Positions 29,120 through 39,976 of a stretch of DNA of 64,000 nt are shown here, one piece after another. Source of the DNA: Phymatolithon calcareum (Eukaryota > Rhodophyta > Florideophyceae > Hapalidiales); the NCBI GenBank assembly GCA_977006965.1, contig OZ345370.1, positions 992,001 through 1,056,000 on the forward strand. The letters are read 5' to 3'. The translations under genes and the position numbers were made by a program. The first letter of the stretch is position 1, and each line of letters starts with the position of its first letter. Under the pieces are notes generated by a model. The model was not told the DNA's origin, made no database searches, and worked only from the letters and a program-made list of their open reading frames with translations.

Positions 29120-31471
29120 ATGGGTACCACAAGCAGTACACATGATCAACCATCTTCACCACGTCCTCATCATCAAAGTGATGTACTACTTGATGTGGAC
29201 CGTCTTGCTTCCGTGCAAGAAGAAAGTCATGTTTCATATGCAAATGCCCATGAGAATACACAAGCACCAGCAACAAGCAATTGTACTACTCCCCAAAGCA
29301 GTACTTCAACGGATGAATCACGTGCAGGAATCAAAGGATGCATTCGTTTCGCGCACAAATCAGTCCAGGAAGTCTTTTTGATCATTCAAACTCTGGAGAA
29401 ACAGTGGGACGAAAGAATCAGAACGGAGGAACGAGGGGGACACAACGAGGAAAATATTTCTGATATTCAGACGCTCATTAACACGATAGGAAAGACCTCA
29501 AAAGGAATTGATGAGATAGCAGCAAAAGAAATCTTTCGCTACTTCGCAGCCGCAGCTATCTATGCTCGTGCAATACAATATTCACAGCGTCAATATTCAC
29601 AGAGCAACAGCTATAACGATTTTCAAGTTGATCCGCGCTCGGCTTCCGAAGTTACTTTGACTTACCTGAATGGCTTGGCTGGAGATGCAATAAAATGCTT
29701 GCAAGAGAATCTACCAGAAGGTGGAAAAACTCTCAAGGATATACAGGGAGATCTGGCAGTGCTGCGCTGCACGGGAAATATTCCCTTTCTTCAAGTCATA
29801 TCAACAGACGACAAAATGGTTTCCCTTCGAAGAGGCTTCGAGCTGGCTAAGAGACAAAATGAAGAAACTAAACAAGTTTTAAACGCAGATCAGAAACTAT
29901 TCCATTTTCCAGCTCGCATGTATCTGAATGGTGTCCTTCAGACTGGAGGCACAAAAGATGAAACTTTGAAGGACATTTTTAATAAGTCCAGCTACGTGGA
30001 CAATCTGCTGGATAAATATATTTCTTGGATTCACGTTTCTCTTCCGGATGAAGAGAACAAGAAAACTCTATATGAGATCGATTTTATGGATACAAAGATC
30101 GCATGCGATTCAAACAAGTCATTTATCAAGGAAAAACGACTACAAGCCCTAGCAGGAAGGAAAAGAACAGGATGGAACAGGAGAGACGCAAAGACCGCAA
30201 CTTCCATGGGAAATACAGATATTGAGCGGAACGATAAGTTTACTCAGAAGGATATAATCATTTCATATTTATCTATTGTGCTCTTCAATGAGTACCCCGA
30301 TATAACATCCTCCGACTATGATTGGCAAGCCATCGAAGACTGGTCCAGGGACCGCATCATGGATTTTGCAGAAAGTCGTCCCAGGTACTCCGAAGAGGAA
30401 AGACAATGTGGAAGGAATCCGATGTACGTCGGCTTCAGTTTTTCGACTATTCTTGACGGAGGATATGCAGACCAGAATATTGTGAACGGATCCACAAACC
30501 TTCTCCTCCTCGCATTAACAAGGGGATACGTCGAGCTCGTGAAGCACCACATGAAAATTGAAGGATATCTCACCGAAAAACCAAACCCTCCGAGTATTAC
30601 CCTGGTTCCCCGAAAAAGAACAAGAAATAAGTACTTCATTGGTGCCACTTCTAAAGGAATCACCGTCGAGACAAAATTTCCGTGGAAACTACTATTTTTA
30701 TCCATTCTGGGAGTAATCATCCTAATTGCATACGCATTGGGAGTGGGAACTACGAACGACAATACCGTGGAGTTTGCAGCAAGTCTAGTCTCTCTGTTTT
30801 CTATCTTGACAGGAGCAGTTCTGCTTCTGACAAAGTGCACGTACCAAAATTGGGAGCTCACGGAAATGGTCCATAGACGGCGACATGCGCAGCGCATGTC
30901 CGAGCTGTGCAAAGCACTTCCAAACGCAGAAAAGGATGCCATTGAAATATTTTGTCAGCTCGACAATCCTGAAAATGTTTTCTCAAAATGGAGGTCGTGC
31001 GCTTTTGCGAATGAAGGCAAAGGCGATTTCGAGATTGACCTTCCCATAAAAGTCCGAGATCTGGAGAAAGCCGGATTTACTTTCGGTGTGGACTACCATG
31101 GGGAGCCTATCATGTGCAATACTCATGGGAAAGTTCGGAAAATAAGTTTTCCAGACATGAAGAAAGATGACGAGGTTGCCACCTGGTGGGCAACTCGCGA
31201 CAGAGGTAATACCATGCAAGGGGAAAAGAATTCTGGACAGTCTAATAACTTTTTGTCAGAACCGATTCAAGATATGAGACGCGGCCTAGGGCACAAGACG
31301 AAGGATGCTGGTGACAAAGAAGAAGAAGAGGAAGAAGAGTTTCTTCACGTGGGAGAAACACACGATCTGCAGCTTAGATTAATGTATTGTCTTCCCCTTA
31401 GAGATCTCATCGTCGGTTCTGGTCATCATCGTGATGAAGATGAATCATTAGTCTCCTTCACCGATTCATGA
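29120..31471 (+). CDS. Orphan 783-residue membrane protein
   Basis: An intronless open frame. It opens with GTG at 29036, but the first ATG is at 29120 and gives MGTTSS, which fits an N-myristoylation consensus (Gly2, Ser at the fifth-sixth positions). The long N-terminal part is polar and helical. Two adjacent hydrophobic helices lie near residues 520-545 (WKLLFLSILGVIILIAYAL) and 557-575 (AASLVSLFSILTGAVLLLT), followed by a soluble C-terminal region with a DKEEEEEEEF acidic run. No domain is recognised. Intactness over 2.35 kb argues for selection or recent origin. It lies between repeat-rich stretches, so it may belong to a lineage-specific gene family. Function is unknown. Confidence 0.7.
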   Translation: MGTTSSTHDQPSSPRPHHQSDVLLDVDRLASVQEESHVSYANAHENTQAPATSNCTTPQSSTSTDESRAGIKGCIRFAHKSVQEVFLIIQTLEKQWDERIRTEERGGHNEENISDIQTLINTIGKTSKGIDEIAAKEIFRYFAAAAIYARAIQYSQRQYSQSNSYNDFQVDPRSASEVTLTYLNGLAGDAIKCLQENLPEGGKTLKDIQGDLAVLRCTGNIPFLQVISTDDKMVSLRRGFELAKRQNEETKQVLNADQKLFHFPARMYLNGVLQTGGTKDETLKDIFNKSSYVDNLLDKYISWIHVSLPDEENKKTLYEIDFMDTKIACDSNKSFIKEKRLQALAGRKRTGWNRRDAKTATSMGNTDIERNDKFTQKDIIISYLSIVLFNEYPDITSSDYDWQAIEDWSRDRIMDFAESRPRYSEEERQCGRNPMYVGFSFSTILDGGYADQNIVNGSTNLLLLALTRGYVELVKHHMKIEGYLTEKPNPPSITLVPRKRTRNKYFIGATSKGITVETKFPWKLLFLSILGVIILIAYALGVGTTNDNTVEFAASLVSLFSILTGAVLLLTKCTYQNWELTEMVHRRRHAQRMSELCKALPNAEKDAIEIFCQLDNPENVFSKWRSCAFANEGKGDFEIDLPIKVRDLEKAGFTFGVDYHGEPIMCNTHGKVRKISFPDMKKDDEVATWWATRDRGNTMQGEKNSGQSNNFLSEPIQDMRRGLGHKTKDAGDKEEEEEEEFLHVGETHDLQLRLMYCLPLRDLIVGSGHHRDEDESLVSFTDS

Positions 31472-31819
31472 AGCCTACAGTTCTTCACTCTTCATTAAAC
31501 TGATATGTTTTGTTAATTACTCCTTTCAGTTGCCCAATATCGAGTTGATCCAGCAAAATATATAAACAGAAGACGAGGAATACCACAAGTATTGTGCCAT
31601 CTCACTGGGAATCTGAAACTGCAGTGTATGTCTCTTGTTGTCGAACAAGACAGTGGCTTGCAAATGCGAGCTCGGTCAATGGCGAAACAAGAAGGCTAAG
31701 AAAGCCACTGACAGCACTCGACTTAGGGGAGATCCTTGAGAGCGACCACGTCGGGTGGCCACGCGCAAGTGTCAGCTCGTAATAACGGACAGATCCGACA
31801 GTCGAAAGAATCACAAGAT
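31472..31819. other. Intergenic region after the orphan protein
   Basis: No supported gene; probably 3' flank of the orphan gene grading into old retroelement DNA. Confidence 0.35.
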
Positions 31820-32013
31820 GGGAGGCACCAAGATATCATCAAGTTGGGTCACTGCCTCGCACGTGCGTATCGCGGTAGCCGTTAGATCAGACAGTGATAG
31901 ACCTAACATCACAGGAGGGGAGGCCCGAGAGATCGCCAAGTTGGGTCACTGACTCGCACGTGCGTATCACGGTAGCCGTTAGACCTGACAGTGACAGGAT
32001 AGTGTTGGTATTC
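31820..32013. repeat. Two tandem copies of a 97-bp unit
   Basis: Copy 1 (31820-31916) and copy 2 (31917-32013) share GGAGG, then a CAAGTTGGGTCACTG core, CTCGCACGTGCGTATC and GGTAGCCGTTAGA, with a few substitutions. It lies just upstream of the RNase H fragment and could be part of the same old element. Confidence 0.8.
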
Positions 32014-32168
32014 GTGGGGTGTGCTATGCAACCCCCAGCCAGTAGGTTGAGAATCCGATAGCTTATAAGGCACCGCTCTTCGCAGCGAGTAAAGGCTCGC
32101 ATCTCAAGCAAGCCACAATTCGCGAGAGCGAGTGCCGACTACCTTGCCGATCCTGAGAGTGCAACAGT

Positions 32169-32955
32169 ATGCACGTAGAGCCAAAATATGTCAGGGGCGC
32201 AGGGATATTACTGATGAGCGGCAATGAAATTGTCCTGGAAGTATCGATAACGTCGGGCGCTGTCGGTTCCTTATACAACGCGGAGTCCTTTGCCGTCGTT
32301 CATGCGTTTCAAGAAATGCCAAAACGCCGCTTTGCGCCTGGAAGCACTATACTTTGTTTCACCGGCAGCAAGAGTTGCAGCGATGCTATTAACGGCCAAC
32401 CACGGATGTATGGGGAAATGATACAGAAGCTTTGGTGCCTTATGGAACAACTAATGCCCAAGGAGTTTCCATCGAGGCCATTTGGATACCGAATCATTGC
32501 GGAATTTCAAGAAAAGATGCTGCTGACGAGCTAGCTCGCCAGGGTATACGTGAACGAACCCTGGCGGACAACCGCTGACACTCGAGGTAGCGAGATCCAT
32601 CATCAAACCATCTTTCAAACCCAAGCCTATCACTATCCCGACACTTCCTGGCGGCTTTCCAATATCGCACAGACGAGCTGAAGTGATCTTACACCAGCTG
32701 ACTGGGCACGGTACGCCTCTGGTTACCGCCTTTCACAACGGGGAAAGCTTGGATACAAAGGCGTGCGATCGTATGCAAGATGTGTAATACCGCCTGTAAC
32801 GAAACAGTTGAACATCTATTGCTACGCTGTGGTGGATGCTCTGCTTCCAGGCGCAAGTTTATTGGACGTGTGGGCACCAAGACTGTAGAAGAATTATGCC
32901 CTGAGAAACCGCTAGACATACTCAGCTTTCTGAACAATAAGAAGCTGTTTTAAAA
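32169..32955 (+). pseudogene. Decayed LINE fragment: RNase H domain and C-terminal zinc motif
   Basis: The first frame (32169-32534) reads like a retrotransposon RNase H: GAGILLMSGNEIVLEVSITS, YNAESFAVVHAFQ and ILCFTGSKSCSDAING, where the usual TDS acid reads TGS. After a break, LTGHGTPLVTAFHNGES matches the region that follows RNase H in such elements. In another frame (about 32750-32955) AIVCKMCNTACNETVEHLLL followed by RC gives the C-x2-C...H-x4-C motif, ending in a stop. Three pieces in different frames plus a lost catalytic Asp show it is dead. It differs from the element at 7-11 kb, which has no RNase H. Confidence 0.8.
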
Positions 32956-35023
32956 CAGCTTGAGACGCTTACCTTTTGCGTGAGCGATCTTTCCGCAGTA
33001 AAGAAAGAAAGAAAAATAGAATCGGTGGGTCTAGTCCTTATCTTCACTGTCGATAATAGAGATGGACTCTTTTAGAATTACTGCTGTTACAGATAGCCCG
33101 TGGTTAGGCGGTGCTTGCATTTGAGTTGTCGACAGTCTCGAAAAGACAGCATGGACGAAAATATGATCCCAGTGTCCGAAAAGGAGAAGCTCTTCTGAGG
33201 GTCTTACAGTACTCGAATTTCCAGACAAATTTTAAATCGCTCCAGAATTTTCAATCATTTCGTAGCCACATGTACGAAAAACCGTTCAAATGGCTTTATT
33301 CTACAATGTCAGGTCTCTTCGACGGTAAATGTTGCTTTAATCTCGGCTTGGCTAGGTTGGTGAATTAAAGTTGGTTTTGATCAGTCGTTTTTATCGCGCG
33401 CACACCGCAACAAAAAACCGGTCAGAGAAGGGACACAGGCCCAGTTCTGACCGTACCGTATTTTGACCATTAGCCTTGTTGTAGGTCCCGCAATTAGTGT
33501 CAGTACACGTGTACATGTCATGCACCAATATAGAGTCCCGTGCGCCAAAGCGCGAGGGGCACCGACTGCAAGAGCTCGCAACGAGGGCGGCGAATGCCCA
33601 TCGTCGGACGCAATAGGGTCAGACAAAAAAAAAATTTCCCGCCCGCCGCACCCTACAGTTGACAAGGAGAACCCCGTACATACAGGGCATGCCTGGTTCT
33701 AGGCAGCATCTGGGTTGAGCAAACTGGCGATTGCCAGAATTCGTCTGCTCTCTACGGATTGCTTACAGTACAGATCATCTGTAAGCACTCTCGGGGCTGT
33801 AAGTGCTATACCCAACCCAGACGCCTCCGTCGACCACAATCAAATGTGGGTGCACGGCAATAACGACGATTAAAATTGCTTTCTGGTCAGGGCACTGGAA
33901 GATCCGCATTCAGGTATATCGGAAGACGATACTAGTAAGGGTAACGTTATAGAACAAATCCTTTATTTGCAAATAATCTGGAGATGATAATGCGCTTCTT
34001 AAGACTCGAACACCTAATTGTGAAAAACATGTAAAAACTCGAACTTTCAATTGTGAAAAACGGTATTTTTGGAAAGTTTTGTAAATGCTTCTTGCCAAAA
34101 TTCTTAAGAATAATTAATTTCTTTTGCAAAAGAATTAAGAATTTTGAAACCATTTCAAAATAGTTTCAGAACTTTTGAGAAATGTGCAAAATATATGAGT
34201 TTATTTTGGATAGTTTTCTATTGTAAGCCCATTTCACTCTGGCGCTCTGGAAAGGCGGGATCCCGCCATTAACTGCTTGAGTAATTTATCACCTGCCGCG
34301 CGTATGCGCGTACTCGCGAAGTTGGTTTTAAAAATCCATTGCTCAAAGTCAGTATTCACTCCTTACGAAATAGTCAAAACGCGAAAGCATAGCGTTTCCT
34401 CTGATCGGTGTCCGTTGTCGTCCTGTTCGCATGCACCAAGTCGCCGGTTAAGTACTCGCTTGCCCCACTCAAGACGAAATGAGTGTTGGGCGCGTACCTA
34501 AAATCGAAGATTAAGCAATTGGCGGCTGGCTTTGAGTCGCGTGATGTCAGATCGGAAAGGACGTCATGCGAATTATGCTCATCCACATTTCTCCCTCAGC
34601 AGCGGTTTGCGGATGTCCTTTCGAGCTAGGAAGTAGAGATGCTTTTCGTAAAGGTGCACAATTATTGATGTTTTGTGCTACACCAGGTTGAACGCTTCAG
34701 TATTGCGGAACTGGTGAAAAATCGAATTGGTTTGTCCGTAGACCCGAGCTAGGCGCAATTATGCTCATTTTGTGAGGGGTTCCAGTTTCGTTGAGTTCGT
34801 ATCTTTCGCGGTATTGTTGGACGTAAGCGCACAACCAACCGGATGCTAACAATACTATTCACCTGTTTTACATAAAGGATATCCCAAATGATAACGCCAA
34901 TCTCGAAGAGAATAATGAACCCTGTTGGTGCCACGAGCAACAACTAGAATCTGGAGGGTGGGTGTAGAACGAACAATTACCGTGACTATCGGCGCCAGAA
35001 ACTACAGTAAACAAGTTAATTCA
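32956..35023. other. Gene-poor, partly AT-rich region
   Basis: No supported gene. The 33.9-34.2 kb part is very AT-rich. It has a repeated ACTCGAAC...AATTGTGAAAAAC motif at 34004-34029 and 34036-34061, and an inverted repeat with 12-bp arms (CAAAATTCTTAA) at 34096-34107 and 34135-34146. TACAGTAC motifs occur near 33205 and 33764. Confidence 0.45.
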
Positions 35024-36355
35024 TCAAGCTTTCTTATTCCTTGTCCGTTTCTCATCCGACTCCTGCAACTTGCTAAAGAGGAAGTTAGTAGCTTTTCGCA
35101 ATGCATCCACTTCTTGCTTCAGACGTGTGCGTTCCCCGACCGTGTTATTCGCGCCAAAATATCCACCAAGTACACGATCTTTCCACGACTTATTTTTCTT
35201 CGGATGTGTATGGTCATCAGCACTGATAGAATCTACATCCGATTCACGCTTGTCATTTCCCTCTTCGGAAATCTTGACCACTTCACGCAAGACGCCAAGC
35301 TGTTCCTCAAGATCACGCACACGTGCTTCCAGGTCATCGCATTGCGCACAATCAATGTCAAGCACACTCTCCTCAGCAGCGTATACATCCGCTGAAAACG
35401 AATCAATTACGATCGATCGCTGTATATCAGGATTTGTAGAATCAGCGTCGCCGCCATCATCACCAAACTTCTCCAATTCCGACGCGGGCGTTCCAGCATC
35501 AACACGCGCACGCCGACGTGTAGACCCGTCATTACGAAATGCTTCAACCTCATTACCCAAATCGTCACCGAGGTCTATAGAATCCAAGGGCACAGCACCA
35601 AGTGCGGACACCCGGCTGTCGCGACTGTCATGGCTGTCAGACCGTCCGATGCCAGGGGGGAGTGTACGTGCCCGTTGGGCATCAAGGTCGACGCTTTCTT
35701 CACTCATAAGACGTCTAAAAGACTCCGCTTTCGCGAGCGCAGTTAACGGATTTTTAGCCGGGCCGCGTCGCGGACGTTGCGCGGGCATAGGCGAAATGCC
35801 CGTCGCACGCTTGTCAGCAGCTTTTGCTTGGGCATTCTTCAACGTTTTCGCGCGCACGGCAGAGGAAATTTTACCAGTTTCCTCACGTTCGCGAAACTGC
35901 AAGAGCACTCGACGCCGTTCATCAGCACTCATTTTCGACAGTCTCTCCGGTGCCCAGGGCGGCATGGCGCGAGCGCCCTCTCCGCAATTGCCGCACATTC
36001 CGCATATGGCCGGAGGTTCTTCTTGCTCTGTGAGTGGCGGATGGTGTATAGCAGTGACACTGTTGTCAATTGGCCGCGGTCTCGGCGGTGGGCGAGTGTT
36101 CGGTGCCCCATTAAGCCCAGGTGGTTGTGCGGAACGACGAGAAACGAATGTCGAGCCGCGACGAAGTGCGGGGCGAACTGGCGTTGTGGTTTCGGAGTTT
36201 GCTTTCGGAAGTGCGGCCATTGAAGCACGGCGGAGAAGTTTGGGACGCGGAGGCTCATCGCGCGAGGGCATTGATGCGAAGGAACCCCGGTCTCGAACAG
36301 GGACAGCGGACTTCGCGCGTGGGGGCATACGCCCCTCGATTCTGGTGCCATCCAT
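35024..36355 (-). CDS. Hypothetical coiled-coil protein with CxxC pairs
   Basis: A 443-residue intronless protein. The frame opens at a TTG upstream; the first ATG is at 36355. The N-terminal third is Arg/Pro/Ser-rich and disordered with basophilic phosphorylation-like sites (LRRASM, LRRGSTF). CGMCGNC near residue 118 could bind a metal, and a second CAQC lies near residue 335. Two coiled-coil segments follow (DLEARVRDLEEQLGVLREVV and the C-terminal RLKQEVDALRKATNFLFSKL). No known family is recognised. Codon use and the lack of stops support a real gene; a cytoskeletal or scaffold role would be a guess. Confidence 0.65.
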   Translation of the reverse strand: MDGTRIEGRMPPRAKSAVPVRDRGSFASMPSRDEPPRPKLLRRASMAALPKANSETTTPVRPALRRGSTFVSRRSAQPPGLNGAPNTRPPPRPRPIDNSVTAIHHPPLTEQEEPPAICGMCGNCGEGARAMPPWAPERLSKMSADERRRVLLQFREREETGKISSAVRAKTLKNAQAKAADKRATGISPMPAQRPRRGPAKNPLTALAKAESFRRLMSEESVDLDAQRARTLPPGIGRSDSHDSRDSRVSALGAVPLDSIDLGDDLGNEVEAFRNDGSTRRRARVDAGTPASELEKFGDDGGDADSTNPDIQRSIVIDSFSADVYAAEESVLDIDCAQCDDLEARVRDLEEQLGVLREVVKISEEGNDKRESDVDSISADDHTHPKKNKSWKDRVLGGYFGANNTVGERTRLKQEVDALRKATNFLFSKLQESDEKRTRNKKA

Positions 36356-36656
36356 GGCGCGACGGCGCAAGGGCGGATGTGTCGCGGTCAAAAGAGACGC
36401 TAGAGGTGCGGTCCACCTTCAACGTCATAGTCATGGAGAGGCGGTGCACAGTCTGTTGATGCGGTACACGTGGCTTGGACCACGTAATGTGTATGATTTT
36501 TGCATTTTAACATCATTTTTCCATGCCCCAAATGTTGGGGAAATGGAAAATATTTCCTGGGGATTTGGCAGCACTTGGTGTAAGTGCGGTCAGGGGTCGG
36601 ATCTGATCTTTCCCGTGGAAGAATTGGATCTGTATAACTGATTGAGCCATTTGTAC

Positions 36657-36740
36657 TTGTGAAGCAGAAACAATACGATTGACAACACATGTGTTGTCAA
36701 TCGTATTGTTTCTGCTTCACAATATTACTGCAGTAATATT
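36657..36740. repeat. Perfect 66-bp palindrome followed by a 20-bp palindrome
   Basis: Positions 36657-36722 are exactly self-complementary with no spacer (centre CATG at 36688-36691; arms of 33 bp containing GCAGAAACAATACGATTG). The next palindrome, AATATTACTGCAGTAATATT, is at 36721-36740. Two shorter ones, CGATTATAATCG near 36744 and AAATAATTATTT near 36779, follow. Such DNA can extrude cruciforms and is usually unstable. Confidence 0.92.
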
Positions 36741-37639
36741 TCCGATTATAATCGACACAACACACTCTGGGGGGCAATAAAATAATTATTTCCGTTATGA
36801 TATTGCATTTGGCTCCCTCACTGCACTGGAGGCGCAAAAATGAAGATTTAACTCCACCTGAATATTCCTGCGGGCCCAGTCTGAGTATGACACAAACTGA
36901 AGTCTTGAGGATGTGGCTAGCTGGAGTTAAGAGATCCCTGTTGGCGTGCACAAAGGTGAAGGTTTTGAGACTCCATACGTCAGTTCTGTTGGCGGAATTT
37001 AAGCAAGACACTGCAGCGGAGTTTACAGGCTTCTGTGGCAGGAGCATCCACTGATGTCGTAGTGCAGTTGAGAGGACGGCACCTAAAAGTTGCACCTGGA
37101 GCATCAAATAGACTGCACTGCGAGGAGTAATGCAGGACACACAAAGCGGAGAAATCTTCCGTGGTGGGAAAGTTGGAATAAATCTGCGTGAACGTTAAAC
37201 GAACGACGGAGCACATAAATGTTTATTTTTTAAAAAAATTACCATCTTAAGGGATCAGTTTTGCTTCGGCGTAAGATGGGGGTCCATAACTCAAAACAGT
37301 AATAGTATGGCGACGTGAAGCAGGTGATCTTGCATGTTCTCACCAAGTTAGCTCGCTTAGTGGAGCCGACAAGAACAGCATGTATTAGTCCAGATTGTCA
37401 ATCGGCGAGAGGCTAAAATTGACGACTTGCACAGCATGTCCTGTTGGAAAAAATAGAGGGAAGAGAACGTTGAACGAGTAAACGATGTACAAACATGGCT
37501 TATGACACTGACGATGCCCAACTTCTTCATGTAGTTTGCCTGCTTGTCCCATATTGTGTGTCCAGTTCAATGCATTCCGAATATTAGTACGAGATCCCAA
37601 ATAGGGCGTCCTGGGCAAGAGCGACCTGAAGCACAATAA

Positions 37640-37934
37640 AAAGTCTCGGGTAAGATCGCAATGCATCACGGAACGGTTTGGGAAACTTTGTGGAAATACA
37701 CATGATGATCGACATGTACAACAGGCTTTTTGTGTTAGAGTGCAAGATAGTGTTGGACCGCGAAGCAAAGAAGTCATTGAATGGAAATAGACATACCCAG
37801 GCTGTGTCGGTCGTAGTCGCAGTATCACATAAGCTCGGATCAAGGACATGCATGGAGTTAAAGCACTATGAAAGTCTCGTGTAAGATCGCAATGTGTCGC
37901 GGAAATACACATGATGATAGACATGTGCAACAGG
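37640..37934. repeat. Direct repeat pair
   Basis: Copy A (37640-37733) and copy B (37871-37934) share AAAGTCTCG, GTAAGATCGCAATG and GGAAATACACATGATGAT, followed by GACATGT and CAACAGG. Copy A has about 27 extra bases in the middle. Origin unknown. Confidence 0.8.
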
Positions 37935-38986
37935 GACATACGATGGTACCGGCTTGGACGCATTCTTAGAATGCACGAGCGCCGCCTGGTCCGATATCGG
38001 CGTTCTTCAAGACCGTGTGGTAGGTCAGCTGGTAGTTCTTTGGAGCCATTGTCTCTTCTCAGGGCCTTGATCTCGTGTGGTTGTTCGACAGGACCGTCAG
38101 CGCACAAAGAAATTGATGGTAAAACAAATTCCACAACTTGCGCACGTGCGAAAGTGTCGATTTCGTGCTCCCGTACTATGGACCCGGACACGAGATTAAA
38201 TACCAAGTTGACTCGATCACACTTGCACGTGTACGGCGCCGCGGTCGCATCGATTTGTTTGCATTACATGCGGCTAAGCTGCAGGAGGCTACAGTATAAA
38301 CTCTGTGATACGCCTTAAACTTCGGCTAGCCAGATCCTTATCACATCCCTTTAGCGCACCCAAAAGACTTTGACAAATATTTTCTTTCTGCTTTGCAGTA
38401 GAACTGTGGCAGGTGTCAATTCTGAGTTCATGAACCTACAGTTCCAAGGCACCGCTGAATGAAGAAAACCAACTCCGGTCGGAACTGCATTATGGAGACC
38501 TCTGAAACTATAAAACAGAAGTTCTAAAACTGCTGTTGACAAAGTATGACCCAAAAACTCTGGTGATATAGTTTGCAAACTCCACGTTTTTGGATCCTGG
38601 CTAATTTTTGCGCCCCCAGTGTGAAACTTTACTGCCCTGATGCGGATGGCGCGCATTCGCGCGACCGCTACCGTACCCTTGAGGAATGGCGAGGCTATTC
38701 TCTGAGCGTTGTGGGTGCCGAGGATACTTAAGCACGGACCATGGAGAGCTAGAAGAAAGAAGTTTATCGATCTGTGCTGATCGGTTGTTGTTGTGAACCT
38801 ATATCGACCTGCGTGTCTGTTCGGCTGGAGCTGTTATGGAGAAGTAAATCGCGGCTGCTGCTCGCGGTGGGGCAGCTGCCCTGTTTCTGTTGCTATCAGG
38901 CGCTAGCGTGATATACGCAACCGTACTACAGCACGACCTAGTGTGGCACAAATGTGGCTTTTCGGCAAGCTACACCACCGCGAAAG

Positions 38987-39976
38987 CTACGCCGTCGTCT
39001 GCGTCGCCGTTACAGTGAATGTCACGCTGGTATTGCCGTCGTAGTAAACGGTCGAACTTGCACCGAAGCTCTGCCAGGGACTGGCCTCGTATTTCGTGGC
39101 TGAGCGGGCATACGTCGATCCGTCCTTCCACATCACCGCACGAATGCGAGCGGTGGTCAAGTCGCTGGGATCTTGCTCTAACTCGTATCCCATGTTCCAC
39201 AGATTCTGCTCTTCGTTGTCGATGATGGTCAGCAGCGGCGGGTCGTCATCGTCGCTAGCGGATGTAATGATGTAGTAAAAGCTCTTGCCAGCATCAGGCG
39301 ATAAAGCGGTATTTGCCGTTGCTGTTCCGTTCATCTCAAGATCGCTGCTTTCGTATATGGAGCACGTCTTGCCGTCAACCGTGAGCGCCCACGTGACGTT
39401 GGCGGTAAACAGAACTTTCCGGAGGCTGAGCTTCGCGCCTCCTGCCGAAACGGGCACATTCACTTGTCCAACGCTCTTCAGTTGTTGCATTTTCATAGTA
39501 ACTGTACCGGGCTTCTCTTCCGTCTGCGACTTGTTGTTGACTGCATTGGTGACGGTGAATATGATGTCGCTGGACCAAGCATAGTCGTCTTTGCCTTGCC
39601 ATGTGAACTCGATCGATCCGCCAGACGGTGTTCCCATCACCCAGTTCTCCAGCCCGTTAACGCTGGTTCCCTCCACCGGCGCGCTTCCCGTGGTAGTGTG
39701 CACAATATTATCGATGCAGTCGCTCATATATGTCGGGAAGTCGAGAATGAGGGTCGACTCATTTTTGACGAACATCTGTGCGGGAGAGCCAAGACGCGTG
39801 GGGTTGGTAATCGTAAAGTTGAGCGTGGAAGCAATGCCGAGCTGCATGAATTCCGGTTCTAGGAAGAAGCTGGAGCCTTTAAATTTGGGTGCCGACACTG
39901 TCTGCTTGCTCTTGAAGAAGCGGTTCCACCCGATGGCCAGCCCTACACCTTTCTCGAGAACTATGCGGAACGCCAT
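38987..39976 (-). CDS. Orphan beta-rich protein, downstream half of a frame-split gene
   Basis: A 329-residue frame beginning with an ATG at 39976. Its first 25 residues (VLEKGVGLAIGWNRFF) continue the Gly-rich, alternating pattern that ends the upstream frame. The rest is beta-rich (LNFTITNPTRL, GSIEFTWQGK, DIIFTVTNAV, ATANTALS, SVTFTVTATQT) and resembles repeated beta-sandwich domains, but no family is recognised. In-frame sequence upstream of the ATG (KVNPFKHI) connects directly to an A9 run, so this is probably the C-terminal half of the same protein as the 39879-40715 frame rather than an independent gene. Function unknown. Confidence 0.6.
   Translation of the reverse strand: MAFRIVLEKGVGLAIGWNRFFKSKQTVSAPKFKGSSFFLEPEFMQLGIASTLNFTITNPTRLGSPAQMFVKNESTLILDFPTYMSDCIDNIVHTTTGSAPVEGTSVNGLENWVMGTPSGGSIEFTWQGKDDYAWSSDIIFTVTNAVNNKSQTEEKPGTVTMKMQQLKSVGQVNVPVSAGGAKLSLRKVLFTANVTWALTVDGKTCSIYESSDLEMNGTATANTALSPDAGKSFYYIITSASDDDDPPLLTIIDNEEQNLWNMGYELEQDPSDLTTARIRAVMWKDGSTYARSATKYEASPWQSFGASSTVYYDGNTSVTFTVTATQTTA

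Larger units (their letters stand above)
36356..38986. other. Repeat-containing intergenic region
   Basis: No gene is supported. The ORFs at 36697-37140 and 37385-38206 (minus) have no family match, and the second spans a direct repeat. Contains the palindrome cluster at 36657-36795 and the direct repeat at 37640-37934. The stretch 38700-38900 has an LTR-like feel but no defined ends. Confidence 0.45.

Noticed and set aside
36697-37140. 147-codon open frame on the minus strand
   Set aside because: It overlaps the palindrome cluster and has no family match.
37385-38206. 273-codon open frame on the minus strand
   Set aside because: It spans a direct repeat, so two parts of its product are copies of each other for DNA reasons; no family match.
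38700-38900. Possible solo LTR
   Set aside because: It has an LTR-like feel, but no terminal TG...CA pair, target duplication or primer-binding site could be defined.
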